Shown piece by piece: positions 30,533 through 38,754 of a stretch of DNA of 64,000 bases (the first letter of the stretch is position 1; every line of letters begins with the position of its first letter). Position numbers and translations under genes: made by a program. This DNA comes from Archangium lansingense (GTDB lineage Bacteria > Myxococcota > Myxococcia > Myxococcales > Myxococcaceae), in assembly GCF_026626635.1 (NCBI RefSeq), contig NZ_JAPNKA010000001.1:12866001-12930000 (forward strand), given 5' to 3'. Below the pieces are notes generated by a model, which was not told the origin of the DNA, ran no database searches, and saw only the letters and a program-made list of their open reading frames with translations.

Positions 30533-30606
30533 GTGTTGTCGATACGACCCGGGCCAGCCACGCGGAACGCGCGAGCCCTCGCTCCCCCGGAGACCAGGAG
30601 GCCAGG

Positions 30607-31080
30607 GTGTCGTCCAAAGTGTCGTTCAAGCGAGAGACCTTGGAGTGCGGAGCGGTGCGGCTGTCGAGCGAGCGGTGCAGCTTCACCTATCACCGGCCGC
30701 GCCCGGGCGTGGTGTTCATGCGCATCGTGGGGTACGACAAGGGTGAGTTCGGCACCGCGCCCATGGACGAGCTGCGCGAGGACATCAGCCGCTACGCGCC
30801 CATCGAGGTGTTCATCGAGATGGATGAAATCACCGGTGCCAACCTGCCCGTGCAGGAGGCGTGGACCGAGTGGTTCAGCAACTATCGCCCGGCGCTCAAG
30901 AGCGTCAGCATCCTCACGCGCAGCAAGTTCATGCACTTCACCGCCGAGGTGGTGAAGTTCTTCTCGCGCACGGGCGAGCTCATCCGCGTCTACCTGGAGC
31001 CGCAGCCCTTCGAGGAGGCCCTCAAGCGTGCGGCGCCCGACTTCCCGGGGCTCGAGGCCACCCGGCAGCGCGGCCTGTAA
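30607..31080 (+). CDS. STAS/SpoIIAA-like protein under probable sigma-54 control
   Basis: The 157-residue cytoplasmic protein has the beta-alpha pattern of STAS/SpoIIAA-like proteins: an early strand GVVFMRIVGYDKG, a central strand VFIEMDEITGAN, a helix with WTEWFSNYRPAL, a strand SVSILTRS, and a late amphipathic helix ending PFEEALKRAAP. Such proteins bind lipids or act as regulatory partners; no catalytic residue is evident. It starts at GTG. A near-consensus -24/-12 promoter at 30517-30532 and the divergent V4R activator suggest that it is switched on by a small hydrophobic or aromatic signal. The gene ends 7 bases before the convergent membrane-protein gene. Confidence 0.72.
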   Translation: MSSKVSFKRETLECGAVRLSSERCSFTYHRPRPGVVFMRIVGYDKGEFGTAPMDELREDISRYAPIEVFIEMDEITGANLPVQEAWTEWFSNYRPALKSVSILTRSKFMHFTAEVVKFFSRTGELIRVYLEPQPFEEALKRAAPDFPGLEATRQRGL

Positions 31081-31087
31081 CCCGGCG

Positions 31088-32212
31088 TCACACCACGTGG
31101 CCCCGAATCACATCCACCAGCCACTGCCAGTAGGGCGTGAGGGGATAGCGGAAGGCAATCAGCGCGCCCACCAGTGCCCAGCCCCAGGCCGCCCACCAGA
31201 GGCGCGGGGCGGGTGGCGCTGACGCGGGCCGCTCGGCCGCGAGCACCAGGGCGGGAACCAGCAGCGGCAGCACGTGCCAGTAGCCATGCGAGCGATCCAT
31301 CAGGGCCACGAGCGCCCCCGAGAGCACGGTGAGCGCCGACCAGAGGTACCGGTGGCGGAGCAGGTACCCGGAGACACCGAGCGCCAGGAGGATGAAGGCC
31401 GGCGGCGAGGACTTACCCCGCAGCAGATGTGAGACGTGCACGGGGTTGTCGGCGGGGATGGTCTCCAGCGTGCCGGAGAGGGCAGCCGCGCTCGCCGCCG
31501 CGGTGAGGACGAGCCCCACCGCCACGGCTCCGGACGCAAGCGCCTTACCCCGCCCGGCGCGCCACGCCGCGAGCAGCGCCCAGAGCCCCACCGGAGCAAA
31601 CACCAGCGCGCGGAAGTGCACGGCCGCGCAGAGGCCCAGCAGCACTACCGCTGTGGCGGGCCGCTCCCGAGTGAGCGCCAGGAGCGCAGCGGTACCAACG
31701 AGCACATACGCAACGTCGTAGAAGCCATTCGCGCCTGAGCCCACGAGGCCAGGCATCAGGAGCAGCGCGCCCCCGGCGAGTGCCCACCGTCCATGGGGCC
31801 GCAGCAGCACGAGGCCCAGGAGCCCAGCGGCCAGCGCCACCACGAGCCATTGGAGCGTCATCAGCCGGTGCGCCGTCGCGGGCGCGAGATACCCCGCACG
31901 CTCCAGCCAGCCCAGCGGCCAGTGCAGGAGCATCCCGAGCGGCGGGTACGGGGCGGTGCGATCTGGAAACAGCCACTCGTGCTCGGGACAGGGGAACAGG
32001 CCGCGCGCGGCCTCGCCATACGGCTGCCGGTAGATGGCGAAGCCCCGCTCCACGAGCGCCTGCGACTCGGCCATGTGCCGCAGGTGGTCCGTATAATGAT
32101 GGGAGAGGTCTCCTCCCGGAGAGGCCAGCAGCACGTGCACGCCCAGCAGCCCCGCCACGAGCAGGGTCACGAGGGCGGTACCGCGAGAGGGCCTGGGCAG
32201 CGAGCGCGCCAT
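31088..32212 (-). CDS. Polytopic membrane protein, possible GT-C-type glycosyltransferase
   Basis: The 374-residue protein has about nine to ten hydrophobic segments. The first loop after helix one contains DLSHHYTDHLRHM and further acidic and aromatic residues (YRQPYGEA, FPCPEHEWLFPDRTAPYPP). Such an acidic extracytoplasmic loop after helix one is typical of GT-C mannosyl- and arabinosyltransferases (GT87/DUF2029-like), where it carries the catalytic Asp. The evidence is pattern only. It follows a secreted hypothetical gene by 12 bases and is probably co-transcribed with it. Confidence 0.65.
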   Translation of the reverse strand: MARSLPRPSRGTALVTLLVAGLLGVHVLLASPGGDLSHHYTDHLRHMAESQALVERGFAIYRQPYGEAARGLFPCPEHEWLFPDRTAPYPPLGMLLHWPLGWLERAGYLAPATAHRLMTLQWLVVALAAGLLGLVLLRPHGRWALAGGALLLMPGLVGSGANGFYDVAYVLVGTAALLALTRERPATAVVLLGLCAAVHFRALVFAPVGLWALLAAWRAGRGKALASGAVAVGLVLTAAASAAALSGTLETIPADNPVHVSHLLRGKSSPPAFILLALGVSGYLLRHRYLWSALTVLSGALVALMDRSHGYWHVLPLLVPALVLAAERPASAPPAPRLWWAAWGWALVGALIAFRYPLTPYWQWLVDVIRGHVV

Positions 32213-32224
32213 GGCCCCTCCCTA

Positions 32225-33091
32225 TCAGAAGGCGCAGAAGTACGGAGTCTCGGAGTCCTCCTTGAGCAGCTCGGCCTTGTCGCCGCGCCGCACGGCCACC
32301 GTGAAGACGTGCCCCTCGTAGCGGCGAGTGCCAAGCACCACCACCACCGGCCCCTCCTTGCCCAGCTGGAAGGCGGCCTCCGGGTGCGGCACGCCCACCT
32401 CCTCCTTGTCGTAGAGGTTCAGCGGCGACCGCTCACTGCCTTCCATCTCGCCCTTGGACATGGAGTCCGTGCCCACCTTCTTGCCCCCGAGCAACACGGT
32501 GAGCTGCCCGCGCAGCTTGCCCGTCTTCGTCAGCAGGAAGCCGAGCCCTCCGGCATCGTAGGCCCGGAGGTCCTTGCTCGCCGCCTTCTTGCCCTTGGGC
32601 AGCGCGGTGCCCAGCGAGTTCGCCGGAACCTCCTTCACCGGCAGGGCGGTGAGCCCCTCGGTGCCATTGTGCGGGAGCACCCAGACGGGGCCCTCGGGCA
32701 GCGGCTTGTCGGAGGAGAAGCCGGCGAAGGTGGCCACGTTCCCGTCACACCCGTAGAGCTCGTCCGAGGTGCCCAGGTAGGCGCCCTCGCTCGGCCCGGC
32801 CGAGGAGACGAGCCGCACCTTCGTGCCCGCGGGGACGTCCTTCCACACGTCGGTGAAGAGCACCACCTGGGCCTTCGGGTGCGCGGGTGTCCAATACTTC
32901 TGGGTCTCCGCACCAGTCTTCACCGTGGCGAAGCCCAGCCACCCGGGCAGTCCCGTCCAGCGAGGCTCCGGCAAGGGAGCGGGTACATTCGCCCCTTGGG
33001 CCGCCACTGGCGTCTGGGTCCGAGGCTCTGGAGCCGGGCCACCGTCCGCGAGCGCCACCACCACGAGAACGACGAGAGAGAAGGAGTGCAT
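32225..33091 (-). CDS. Secreted hypothetical protein
   Basis: The 288-residue product starts with a signal peptide (SLVVLVVVALADG) followed by a Pro/Ala-rich linker. The rest is beta-rich, with repeated short strands such as KVRLVSSAGPSEG, GPVWVLPHNG and HVFTVAVRRGDK. There is one Cys in the middle (YGCDG) and one at the end (YFCAF), which could form a disulfide. The C-terminal half includes PVVVVLGTRRYEGH. No family is recognised. It is the first gene of a two-gene unit with the membrane protein downstream, and it is divergent from the MarR gene. Confidence 0.7.
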   Translation of the reverse strand: MHSFSLVVLVVVALADGGPAPEPRTQTPVAAQGANVPAPLPEPRWTGLPGWLGFATVKTGAETQKYWTPAHPKAQVVLFTDVWKDVPAGTKVRLVSSAGPSEGAYLGTSDELYGCDGNVATFAGFSSDKPLPEGPVWVLPHNGTEGLTALPVKEVPANSLGTALPKGKKAASKDLRAYDAGGLGFLLTKTGKLRGQLTVLLGGKKVGTDSMSKGEMEGSERSPLNLYDKEEVGVPHPEAAFQLGKEGPVVVVLGTRRYEGHVFTVAVRRGDKAELLKEDSETPYFCAF

Positions 33092-33197
33092 AGGGGCCGG
33101 CAGCCTAACCGCTGGGGCACCCGATATGCCCGCGGTTCCCGCTCGTTCAGGACTTCAGCGAAGAACTCTCAGGCCGCAAGGGACAGGAGGCATTTCC

Positions 33198-33683
33198 ATG
33201 TCGGAGCTGGCGTCCGAGGTGCGTGTGGTGGTCGCGCGGTTGAGGAATCTCTTCGTCGACCTGGCCCGGCAAGGCGCCTTCTCCAATCCGCTGGACGAGA
33301 TTCCGCATGCGGAGCTCGAGCCCCGGCAGCTTCAAGCACTCTGGTGGCTGCGCGCCGAGGGCTTCCTCGCCGTCAGCGGCCTCGCCGAGCGGATGGGCAT
33401 GGCGATGCCCCCCATGACGCGCTTGCTGGACAGGTTGGAGGAGTTGGAGCTCGTCACACGACACCGAGGCATGCGCGGGGACAAGCGGCACGTGATGGTG
33501 CGGCTCACCACGAAGGGCTGCGAGGCGGCCGACCAGGCCGACGCCGTGGTGCAGGAGCGCCTGGCACGGCTGCTGCTGCCCATGGAAGGCGAGCAGCGCA
33601 GCGCGTTGCTGGACTCACTGGAGCGCTGGGTGGAGGCGCTCTCGCGCCCCTCGGGAGACGACAACAACCGCACCGCCGCGTGA
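33198..33683 (+). CDS. MarR-family transcriptional regulator
   Basis: The 161-residue protein is a winged-helix MarR regulator. The DNA-binding part includes LQALWWLRAEGFLAVSGLAERM, the recognition helix in MAMPPMTRLLDRLEELELV, and the wing RGDKRHVMVRLTTKG. Flanking helices provide the dimer interface. The start ATG at 33198 is fixed by a strong GGACAGGAGG site; the long open frame upstream is a shadow of the divergent gene. MarR proteins usually repress neighbouring genes and respond to phenolic or oxidising ligands. The adjacent divergent secreted protein gene is the natural target. No clear palindrome was seen. Its stop lies one base from the convergent gene's stop. Confidence 0.9.
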   Translation: MSELASEVRVVVARLRNLFVDLARQGAFSNPLDEIPHAELEPRQLQALWWLRAEGFLAVSGLAERMGMAMPPMTRLLDRLEELELVTRHRGMRGDKRHVMVRLTTKGCEAADQADAVVQERLARLLLPMEGEQRSALLDSLERWVEALSRPSGDDNNRTAA

Positions 33684-33684
33684 C

Positions 33685-34188
33685 TCAGGGCTTCTCCAGC
33701 TCCTCGGGGTGGAAGACGCGCGAGGCCACGCGGTCCAACACCTCATCGCCCCACACGAGGCTCGCCTTCGCCAGCCGCTTCATCTCCTTGGCGAAGGCAC
33801 TCCCGTCCGGCACCTGGGTGTAGTTGCGGCTCAGGAAGAGGCCGCGGTTCTCCCGCTCGTAGTCCACGGTGCCACCGCCGGTGTCCGTGCCTTCACGCGC
33901 CTCGGCCTCGAAGCCCTCCAACACTCCCGGCTTGGGCGGCTCCTTGAAGCGGTAGACGAGCGCGCTGCACTCCAGCGTCTTCGTGTCCTCGTGGTACTCG
34001 AAATACACCTGCGCCGAGCCCAGGGTGATGCCACCGAAGCCTTGCTCGTTGAGGCCAGGGCTCAGCACCGCCCCCTCCGACCGCGTGTACCAGCGCAGAA
34101 ACTCCTGCGCCGACTCGCGCGTCATCACGCCCCCGCTCGGAGGCGGAGGCGGCGCCATTCCCACCGCGGTCAGAATCCACTGCAGCAT
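33685..34188 (-). CDS. Small acidic protein, possible secretion chaperone or immunity partner
   Basis: The 167-residue product is soluble and acidic. After an N-terminal hydrophobic and Pro-rich segment, it shows an alpha-beta3-alpha-beta2-alpha pattern: FGGITLGSAQVYFEYHED, TLECSALVYRF, then NRGLFLSRNYTQVP and the last helix FAKEMKRLAKASLVWGDEVLDRV. This resembles CesT/YbjN-type chaperones of secretion substrates (the strand LFLSR followed by a long helix is characteristic). That is a by-eye judgement. It lies 18 bases after a gene for an alpha/beta-hydrolase with an effector-like N-terminus. The two are probably one operon, with this one being chaperone or immunity factor. Confidence 0.6.
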   Translation of the reverse strand: MLQWILTAVGMAPPPPPSGGVMTRESAQEFLRWYTRSEGAVLSPGLNEQGFGGITLGSAQVYFEYHEDTKTLECSALVYRFKEPPKPGVLEGFEAEAREGTDTGGGTVDYERENRGLFLSRNYTQVPDGSAFAKEMKRLAKASLVWGDEVLDRVASRVFHPEELEKP

Positions 34189-34206
34189 GGGGCGAGGCTC
34201 CCTTGG

Positions 34207-35154
34207 TTAGTTGAACTGGCCGGCGCGAGCCTGGTCGAACGGCACGCGCTGCGGCAGGTACGCATCACCCAGCCCGTGCGCGCCATTGAGGCCCGAGCCG
34301 TGCTCGAAGCGGTGGATGACCGCGCCCTTGCCGCCGTTGCGCGCCCACTCGTCCACGCCCGAGCCGTTGCCCTGGCCGAACCACGTGGGGACGAGGTCCT
34401 TGTTGTTGACGTAGTGCACGTACTGGGGGCCATCCGGGAAGTTCGCCGCGGCGCCACCGAAGGTCTCCACCTGCACCTTGCTCAGCAGCTTCTCCACGTC
34501 CGCCTTGGACATCCCATCTTCGATGCGCAGCCGGTTGGCCACGTCATTGAGGGCGCGGCTCGTCACCAGAGCACCCTGGCTGTGGGCGAACAGGTGCACG
34601 CCCCGTCCGGCCTTCAGCTCCGAGTAGACGGTGTCCGCCATGGAGTCCACGGCCGGGTTGTGGCCCTTGTCCAGCTTGTCCTTCACGCACTGGGCGAGGT
34701 CCGCCACCATGCCCTCGGTGGAGTTGTGGATGCCGACAACCTTCGCGCCGGTCCGGTCGGCGATCGCCTGCATGCTGCCGAACTGCTGGTCCTTCGTGTT
34801 GGCGATGCCGTTGACGTAGATGAACGTCTCGGTGGGGTTCGGGTTGTTGCGCGGGGTGACGCCCGGGATGTCGCTCAGCGACGTGCCCGGCGGGAACGTC
34901 TGGCCACCAGCGCCCACCAGGTGCCCGTCGTACACGCGGTCCGGCTTCGAGCCGCCAAGCAGCTGGTTGTTCAGCTCGCGAACCTTGCTCGAGGCCTTGT
35001 CCTCGAAGCTGTCGACGAACTGGCCCACGCGCTGGGTGGTGTCGGCCACCTTGTTCGTCACCGTGTTCGCCACCTGCTGCGTCTTCTCGACGGCGTTCTG
35101 CGCGCCAGTGCGCACGGTGTTGATGAGGTTACGGCCGCGGTCGATGATGCTCAT
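34207..35154 (-). CDS. Putative lipase/esterase effector with amphipathic N-terminal helix and alpha/beta-hydrolase domain
   Basis: The 315-residue protein has no signal peptide. Residues 1-60 are a long amphipathic helix rich in Gln, Val, Thr and Asn (TQQVANTVTNKVADTTQRVG), as seen in membrane-binding repeats and secretion signals. From about 105 an alpha/beta-hydrolase follows: strand and oxyanion segment ETFIYVNGIANT, then the nucleophile elbow FAHSQGA with Ser192. Late Asp (NNKDLVP) and His (HRFEHG or AHGLGD) are candidates for the triad. GxSxG-like AHSQG is common in bacterial phospholipases, including type VI effectors. The partner gene 18 bases downstream looks like a chaperone or immunity factor. 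A -10-like GATAAT lies at 35195-35200. No VgrG, PAAR or other secretion gene is near. Confidence 0.68.
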   Translation of the reverse strand: MSIIDRGRNLINTVRTGAQNAVEKTQQVANTVTNKVADTTQRVGQFVDSFEDKASSKVRELNNQLLGGSKPDRVYDGHLVGAGGQTFPPGTSLSDIPGVTPRNNPNPTETFIYVNGIANTKDQQFGSMQAIADRTGAKVVGIHNSTEGMVADLAQCVKDKLDKGHNPAVDSMADTVYSELKAGRGVHLFAHSQGALVTSRALNDVANRLRIEDGMSKADVEKLLSKVQVETFGGAAANFPDGPQYVHYVNNKDLVPTWFGQGNGSGVDEWARNGGKGAVIHRFEHGSGLNGAHGLGDAYLPQRVPFDQARAGQFN

Positions 35155-35315
35155 GGGGGGCTCCGGCGGAAGGCTCGGGAAAATCCGTTGAGGGATTATC
35201 GCCGGAGGGGGCCCGCGAGTTGCGTCCCCCTCACCTTCTCAGCCCGTGGGAATCCCCACACGGCGGGTATGAGCCCAAGCCCCTGGCGCCCCGCGTCAGA
35301 GGGCGAAGCCGTGGA

Positions 35316-35780
35316 TCAGGCCTGGGAGGATCCGGGACGAGCCCCCTCCTCGGTGACCCGCGCCATGGGTCCCAGCGGCCGCACCAGCCCGAGCTGCCGC
35401 AGGTAGCCAAACGTGTCCCAGTGGCTCGTGTCCTCGATGAGCCGGCCGTCCTCGAACTCGGAGACGGTGATGCCTTCCATGTGGATGCGCTGGCCCTGGG
35501 GCTCCACGTCCAGCAGCCGACGCGCGAGATTCCCCTCCATGCTCCACCAGGTAATGGCCGTCTCTCCGTCGACGTAGAGGCCGAGGATGCGCACCTCCAG
35601 GTTGGGGAAGCAGGCGCGCAGCAGACGCACGTACGCCTTCACGCCCGCGAGGTCCGCGTCACCCACCAACGGGTCATGACTCACATAGCCGGGGTGGCAC
35701 AGCTCGTCGAGCACCTCCACCTGGCCCTCGCCGTAAACCTCCTCGATGAGCCGACGGGCTGCCTTCCTGAGGTTGGTCAT
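35316..35780 (-). CDS. SnoaL-like polyketide cyclase/NTF2-fold protein
   Basis: The 154-residue protein has the SnoaL ester-cyclase pattern: AARRLIEEVYGEGQVEVLDEL, the HDP motif in GYVSHDPLVG, the helix GVKAYVRLLRACFPNLEV, then the strands ITWWSMEGN, IHMEGITVSEFEDGRLIE and the closing SHWDTFGYLRQLG. NTF2-fold proteins of this type bind small hydrophobic molecules, and some cyclise polyketides. No polyketide genes are near, so a general ligand-binding or detoxifying role is as likely. The start at 35780 is set by GGAGGAGGT upstream, not the earlier in-frame ATG. Confidence 0.87.
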   Translation of the reverse strand: MTNLRKAARRLIEEVYGEGQVEVLDELCHPGYVSHDPLVGDADLAGVKAYVRLLRACFPNLEVRILGLYVDGETAITWWSMEGNLARRLLDVEPQGQRIHMEGITVSEFEDGRLIEDTSHWDTFGYLRQLGLVRPLGPMARVTEEGARPGSSQA

Positions 35781-35869
35781 GGAAAACACCTCCTCCTCTC
35801 CCAAAGGTAGGGACGGGGCTCGGGGCACCACGCGGACCCCGGCACCTGGGAGGAAGGGCGGACGAGCAC

Positions 35870-36631
35870 TCAGACGGCCGCGTCGACGGCACGGCGGATG
35901 CGAGACCAGTCGAAGTTGTCAGCGGGGTCCGTCTTGCGGCCCGGGGCCACGTCGCGATGGCCGGTGATGTTCTGCTTCGGCACCTGGTAGCGCCGGACCA
36001 GGAACGGCACGAGCTGCTCCAGTGCGCGGTACTGCGCCTCGGTGAAGGGCGTCTGGCCGGTGCCGTCGTTAGTGATTTCGATGCCGATGGAGCGCGCATT
36101 GACGGAGGGCACTGTCTCCCCATGCAGCGAGGAGCGGCCCGCGTGCCACGCCGCCCGGTTGTCCGGCACGAGCTGGTAGACGGTGCCATCGGGGCCCACG
36201 AGGTAGTGCGCGCTCACCCGGTTGGAGCCGCGGACCCAGCGCAGCGTGGCCAGGTCCACGCCCACGCGGTTGGTGCCGGTGTGATGCAGGATGATGGCGT
36301 CGATGGCCACGCCCTGGCGTGAGTCCTGATTCTGGGAGGGCTTGGACACCACGGGCGGCTTCTTCACGGGCACCAGCGCCTTGAGGAGCGCGGCACGTGT
36401 CCGGGGCCCGTACTCGCCATCCGCGGTGAGCCGCCAGTCCCGCTGGAAGCGCAGGAGGGCCTGCTTCGTCTTCGGCCCGAAGTCCCCATCCGCCTTGCCG
36501 CTCAGGTACCCGAGCCGGGTGAGCACGGACTGGAGGCGCTGCACATCCGGACCCTTGCTGCCCTCGGACAGGACGACATCGGGCAGGTCCGAGCCAGAGG
36601 CACTTTGGGCGGTCGCATTCGACGTGGCCAT
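35870..36631 (-). CDS. N-acetylmuramoyl-L-alanine amidase (amidase_2/PGRP type) with peptidoglycan-binding domain
   Basis: The 253-residue protein has an N-terminal PG_binding_1 domain (about 20-90; GPDVQRLQSVLTRLGYL, FGPKTKQALLRFQ) and a C-terminal zinc amidase (about 105-250). Zinc ligands are in IILHHTGT and GHRDVAPGRKTDP, and the middle motif SIGIEITNDG is characteristic. It cuts the amide bond between muramic acid and the peptide stem. There is no signal peptide, so export would need lysis, a holin-like path or a contractile injection system, as for endolysins and some effectors. The -10-like GATAAT ends only seven bases before the ATG, so the mRNA may be leaderless. Confidence 0.9.
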   Translation of the reverse strand: MATSNATAQSASGSDLPDVVLSEGSKGPDVQRLQSVLTRLGYLSGKADGDFGPKTKQALLRFQRDWRLTADGEYGPRTRAALLKALVPVKKPPVVSKPSQNQDSRQGVAIDAIILHHTGTNRVGVDLATLRWVRGSNRVSAHYLVGPDGTVYQLVPDNRAAWHAGRSSLHGETVPSVNARSIGIEITNDGTGQTPFTEAQYRALEQLVPFLVRRYQVPKQNITGHRDVAPGRKTDPADNFDWSRIRRAVDAAV

Positions 36632-36638
36632 GCGCGGG

Positions 36639-36644
36639 ATTATC
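36639..36644 (-). promoter_or_regulatory. Candidate -10 element giving a leaderless amidase mRNA
   Basis: GATAAT lies within the 12-mer GGCGATAATCCC, seven bases before the amidase ATG. The same 12-mer occurs before the hydrolase gene (35192-35203). No TTGACA-like -35 box accompanies either copy. There is no Shine-Dalgarno sequence before this ATG. Confidence 0.35.
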
Positions 36645-36779
36645 GCCCTCGGGCCGACCCGGCCGCGCCTCGGCGCCAGGCCGAGGCTCCGGTAGCCAAC
36701 ACCCCTCGGGACGGAGGCGGCCTCTGTTGCCTCCTGAACGTCCGTGCGGGCGCCTGCTCGGCCCCTCGGATTGCTCCAC

Positions 36780-36816
36780 TTGAACCGCTTAGTCCTGATT
36801 TTGTATATTGGTTCAA
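36780..36816 (+). promoter_or_regulatory. Promoter of the tetR-P450 operon with flanking inverted repeat
   Basis: TTGAAC (36780-36785) and TATATT (36804-36809) are separated by 18 bases. The arms TTGAACC (36780-36786) and GGTTCAA (36810-36816) form an inverted repeat that overlaps the -35 box and the expected start point. That arrangement suggests autorepression by the TetR product. Confidence 0.6.
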
Positions 36817-36820
36817 CTTG

Positions 36821-37462
36821 ATGAACTCGCGCTCAACCTCTCGAAGCAAACCCCAGGCGCTGCGGATGCGGATGAAGGAGGAGGCCCGGGCCGCCATCCT
36901 CGACGCAGCGGAGCAGGTGCTGGCCGAGCAGGGCCTGCAGGCGGCGCGCATGGACGACATCGCCGCGCGCGTCGGGGTCTCGGTTGGGACGCTCTACAAC
37001 TACTTCGAGGACCGGCAGCAGCTCCTGGAGGCCCTGCGCGACGTGCGCGGGGGCGAGTTGCTGGCCCAGCTCGACGCGGAGCTGGAGCGCAGCCAGCCGT
37101 CTCCCTATCGCGCGCGGCTGCACGGGTTCCTCCGCTGCATCCTGGATTACTCCCGGACGCACTTCCGGCTGTTCTCCCTCCTGCTGGAGAACTCGCTGCA
37201 GCGCGACACCTCCCGGGAAGGGGAGCTGGACCGCCATCTGAAGATGTGGCGCGAGGTCTCCCTTCGCCTCGAGCACCTCGGCCAGCAGGGCGTGAAGGAA
37301 GGCGCCTTGAGGCCCGAGGACGCCAGCCACTACCCCGCGATGTTGCTGGACATGACGCACGGCCTCGTCCTGCGCCAGCTCCTCGCGAAGCAACCCGTGC
37401 CCACCGACGAGCTGCTCGCGCCCCTGCTGCGGTGCTTCCTGGAAGGCGCCGCCCCGCGCTGA
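36821..37462 (+). CDS. TetR-family transcriptional regulator
   Basis: The 213-residue protein has a typical TetR N-terminus (AAILDAAEQVLAEQGLQAARM, then DIAARVGVSVGTLYNYF as helix-turn-helix) and a helical ligand-binding domain. The ATG at 36821 follows directly on a promoter whose -35 and start regions carry an inverted repeat. Two cytochrome P450 genes follow on the same strand, the first after 51 bases, so it probably controls both in response to their substrate or product. The upstream in-frame codons extend into the divergent region and are not used. Confidence 0.9.
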   Translation: MNSRSTSRSKPQALRMRMKEEARAAILDAAEQVLAEQGLQAARMDDIAARVGVSVGTLYNYFEDRQQLLEALRDVRGGELLAQLDAELERSQPSPYRARLHGFLRCILDYSRTHFRLFSLLLENSLQRDTSREGELDRHLKMWREVSLRLEHLGQQGVKEGALRPEDASHYPAMLLDMTHGLVLRQLLAKQPVPTDELLAPLLRCFLEGAAPR

Positions 37463-37513
37463 TCCCCGCCCCTGTCTGTCGACCCTGTCGTTCCCCTCCA
37501 AAGGAGCCACACC

Positions 37514-38728
37514 ATGAGCCTGCTGGACAAGTTCGACGTCCTCGACCCCGAGGTCATCAACAACCCCTACCCCTACTTCGTCGAGCTGCGCGAGAAGGCG
37601 CCCCTCTTCTGGCTCAAGAGCCTCGAGGCCCACGTCGTCAGCCGCTACGAGGACGTGACGTACGTCCTGAAGAACCCCGCCCTGTTCTCCTCGGTGGACA
37701 TCCGCGTCAAAGGCCAGCTGGCCAAGGATCGCTCCCCCCTGGATGGCTCGGTGGCCAACCTGGTCAACTCGGATCCGCCCGTTCACACGCGGCTGCGGGG
37801 CCTGGTCAGCCGCGCCTTCATCCCCAAGCGAATCTCCGAGATGGAGCCCCGCGTGCTCGAGCTCTCCAAGGGGTTCGTCGCGGAGATGACCGCCCACGAG
37901 GAGTTCGACTTCATGGACGGGCTGGCCTCGCCCCTGCCCGTCACCGTCATCTCGGAGATGCTCGGCATCGAGGTCTCCCGGCGCCGCGACTTCAAGCGCT
38001 GGAGCGACTCGCTCATCCACTCCGGCGCTCAGACATTGCGCGACGGCAAGCCCTCGGAGGAGGTCGTCCGCAACGCCCACGAGATGCGCGACTACATGGC
38101 GGAGATCGCCGAGAAGCGCCGCCGTGAGCCCACGGGTGACCTCATCTCCCTGCTCGTCCAGGGCGGCGAGGGCGCCGAGCCCCTGACTCCCCAGGAGGTG
38201 AACTCCTTCGCCATCATCCTGCTCATCGCCGGCAACGAGACGACCACGAACCTGCTCGGCAACAGCCTGCTCGCGCTCATCCGCAATCCGGAGCAGTACG
38301 ACTGGCTGCGGCGCAACCCCACGCGCGAGGCCTGCGCCCGGGTGTCCGAGGAGACGCTGCGCTACGACTCGCCCGTGATGGGGCTGCTGCGCCGCACCAC
38401 GCAGGACGTGGAGCTGAGCGGCGGGAAGGTGCCCGCGGGGTCCTCGGTGATGGCGCTGCTGGCGTCCGCCAACCATGACCCGCGCAAGTTCTCCAACCCG
38501 GAGCGCTTCGACCCCGAGCGCGAGACCAACGGCCTGATGTCGTTCGGCCACGGCATCCACTTCTGCCTGGGTGCTCCGCTGACGCGGCTGGAGGCCCCCG
38601 TGGCGCTCAAGGAGCTGATGGAGCGCGCCCCGCGGCTGGGCCTCGCCTCGCGCCAGCCCGAGCGCATCGACTACGGTGGCTCGTTCTTCCTGCGCGGGCC
38701 CCGCTCGCTCTGGCTGCGCAAGAGCTGA
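37514..38728 (+). CDS. Cytochrome P450 (first of a tandem pair)
   Basis: The 404-residue protein is a soluble bacterial class P450. The haem-binding loop is FGHGIHFCLGAPL with Cys351 as the thiolate ligand. The I-helix motif AGNETTT and the ExxR pair in EETLRYD are present. AAAGGAG precedes the ATG. No ferredoxin or reductase gene is adjacent, so electrons must come from elsewhere. It shares operon with a second P450 26 bases downstream and a TetR gene upstream. Its substrate cannot be predicted. The two P450s are similar in length and have their Cys at the same position, which suggests an old duplication followed by divergence. Confidence 0.94.
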   Translation: MSLLDKFDVLDPEVINNPYPYFVELREKAPLFWLKSLEAHVVSRYEDVTYVLKNPALFSSVDIRVKGQLAKDRSPLDGSVANLVNSDPPVHTRLRGLVSRAFIPKRISEMEPRVLELSKGFVAEMTAHEEFDFMDGLASPLPVTVISEMLGIEVSRRRDFKRWSDSLIHSGAQTLRDGKPSEEVVRNAHEMRDYMAEIAEKRRREPTGDLISLLVQGGEGAEPLTPQEVNSFAIILLIAGNETTTNLLGNSLLALIRNPEQYDWLRRNPTREACARVSEETLRYDSPVMGLLRRTTQDVELSGGKVPAGSSVMALLASANHDPRKFSNPERFDPERETNGLMSFGHGIHFCLGAPLTRLEAPVALKELMERAPRLGLASRQPERIDYGGSFFLRGPRSLWLRKS

Positions 38729-38754
38729 AGAGACCCACCTCGGAGAGAACACCC

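Noticed and set aside
31793..33823. 676-codon plus-strand ORF
   Set aside because: It overlaps three supported genes on the other strand and the MarR gene in another frame; composition is that of a shadow.
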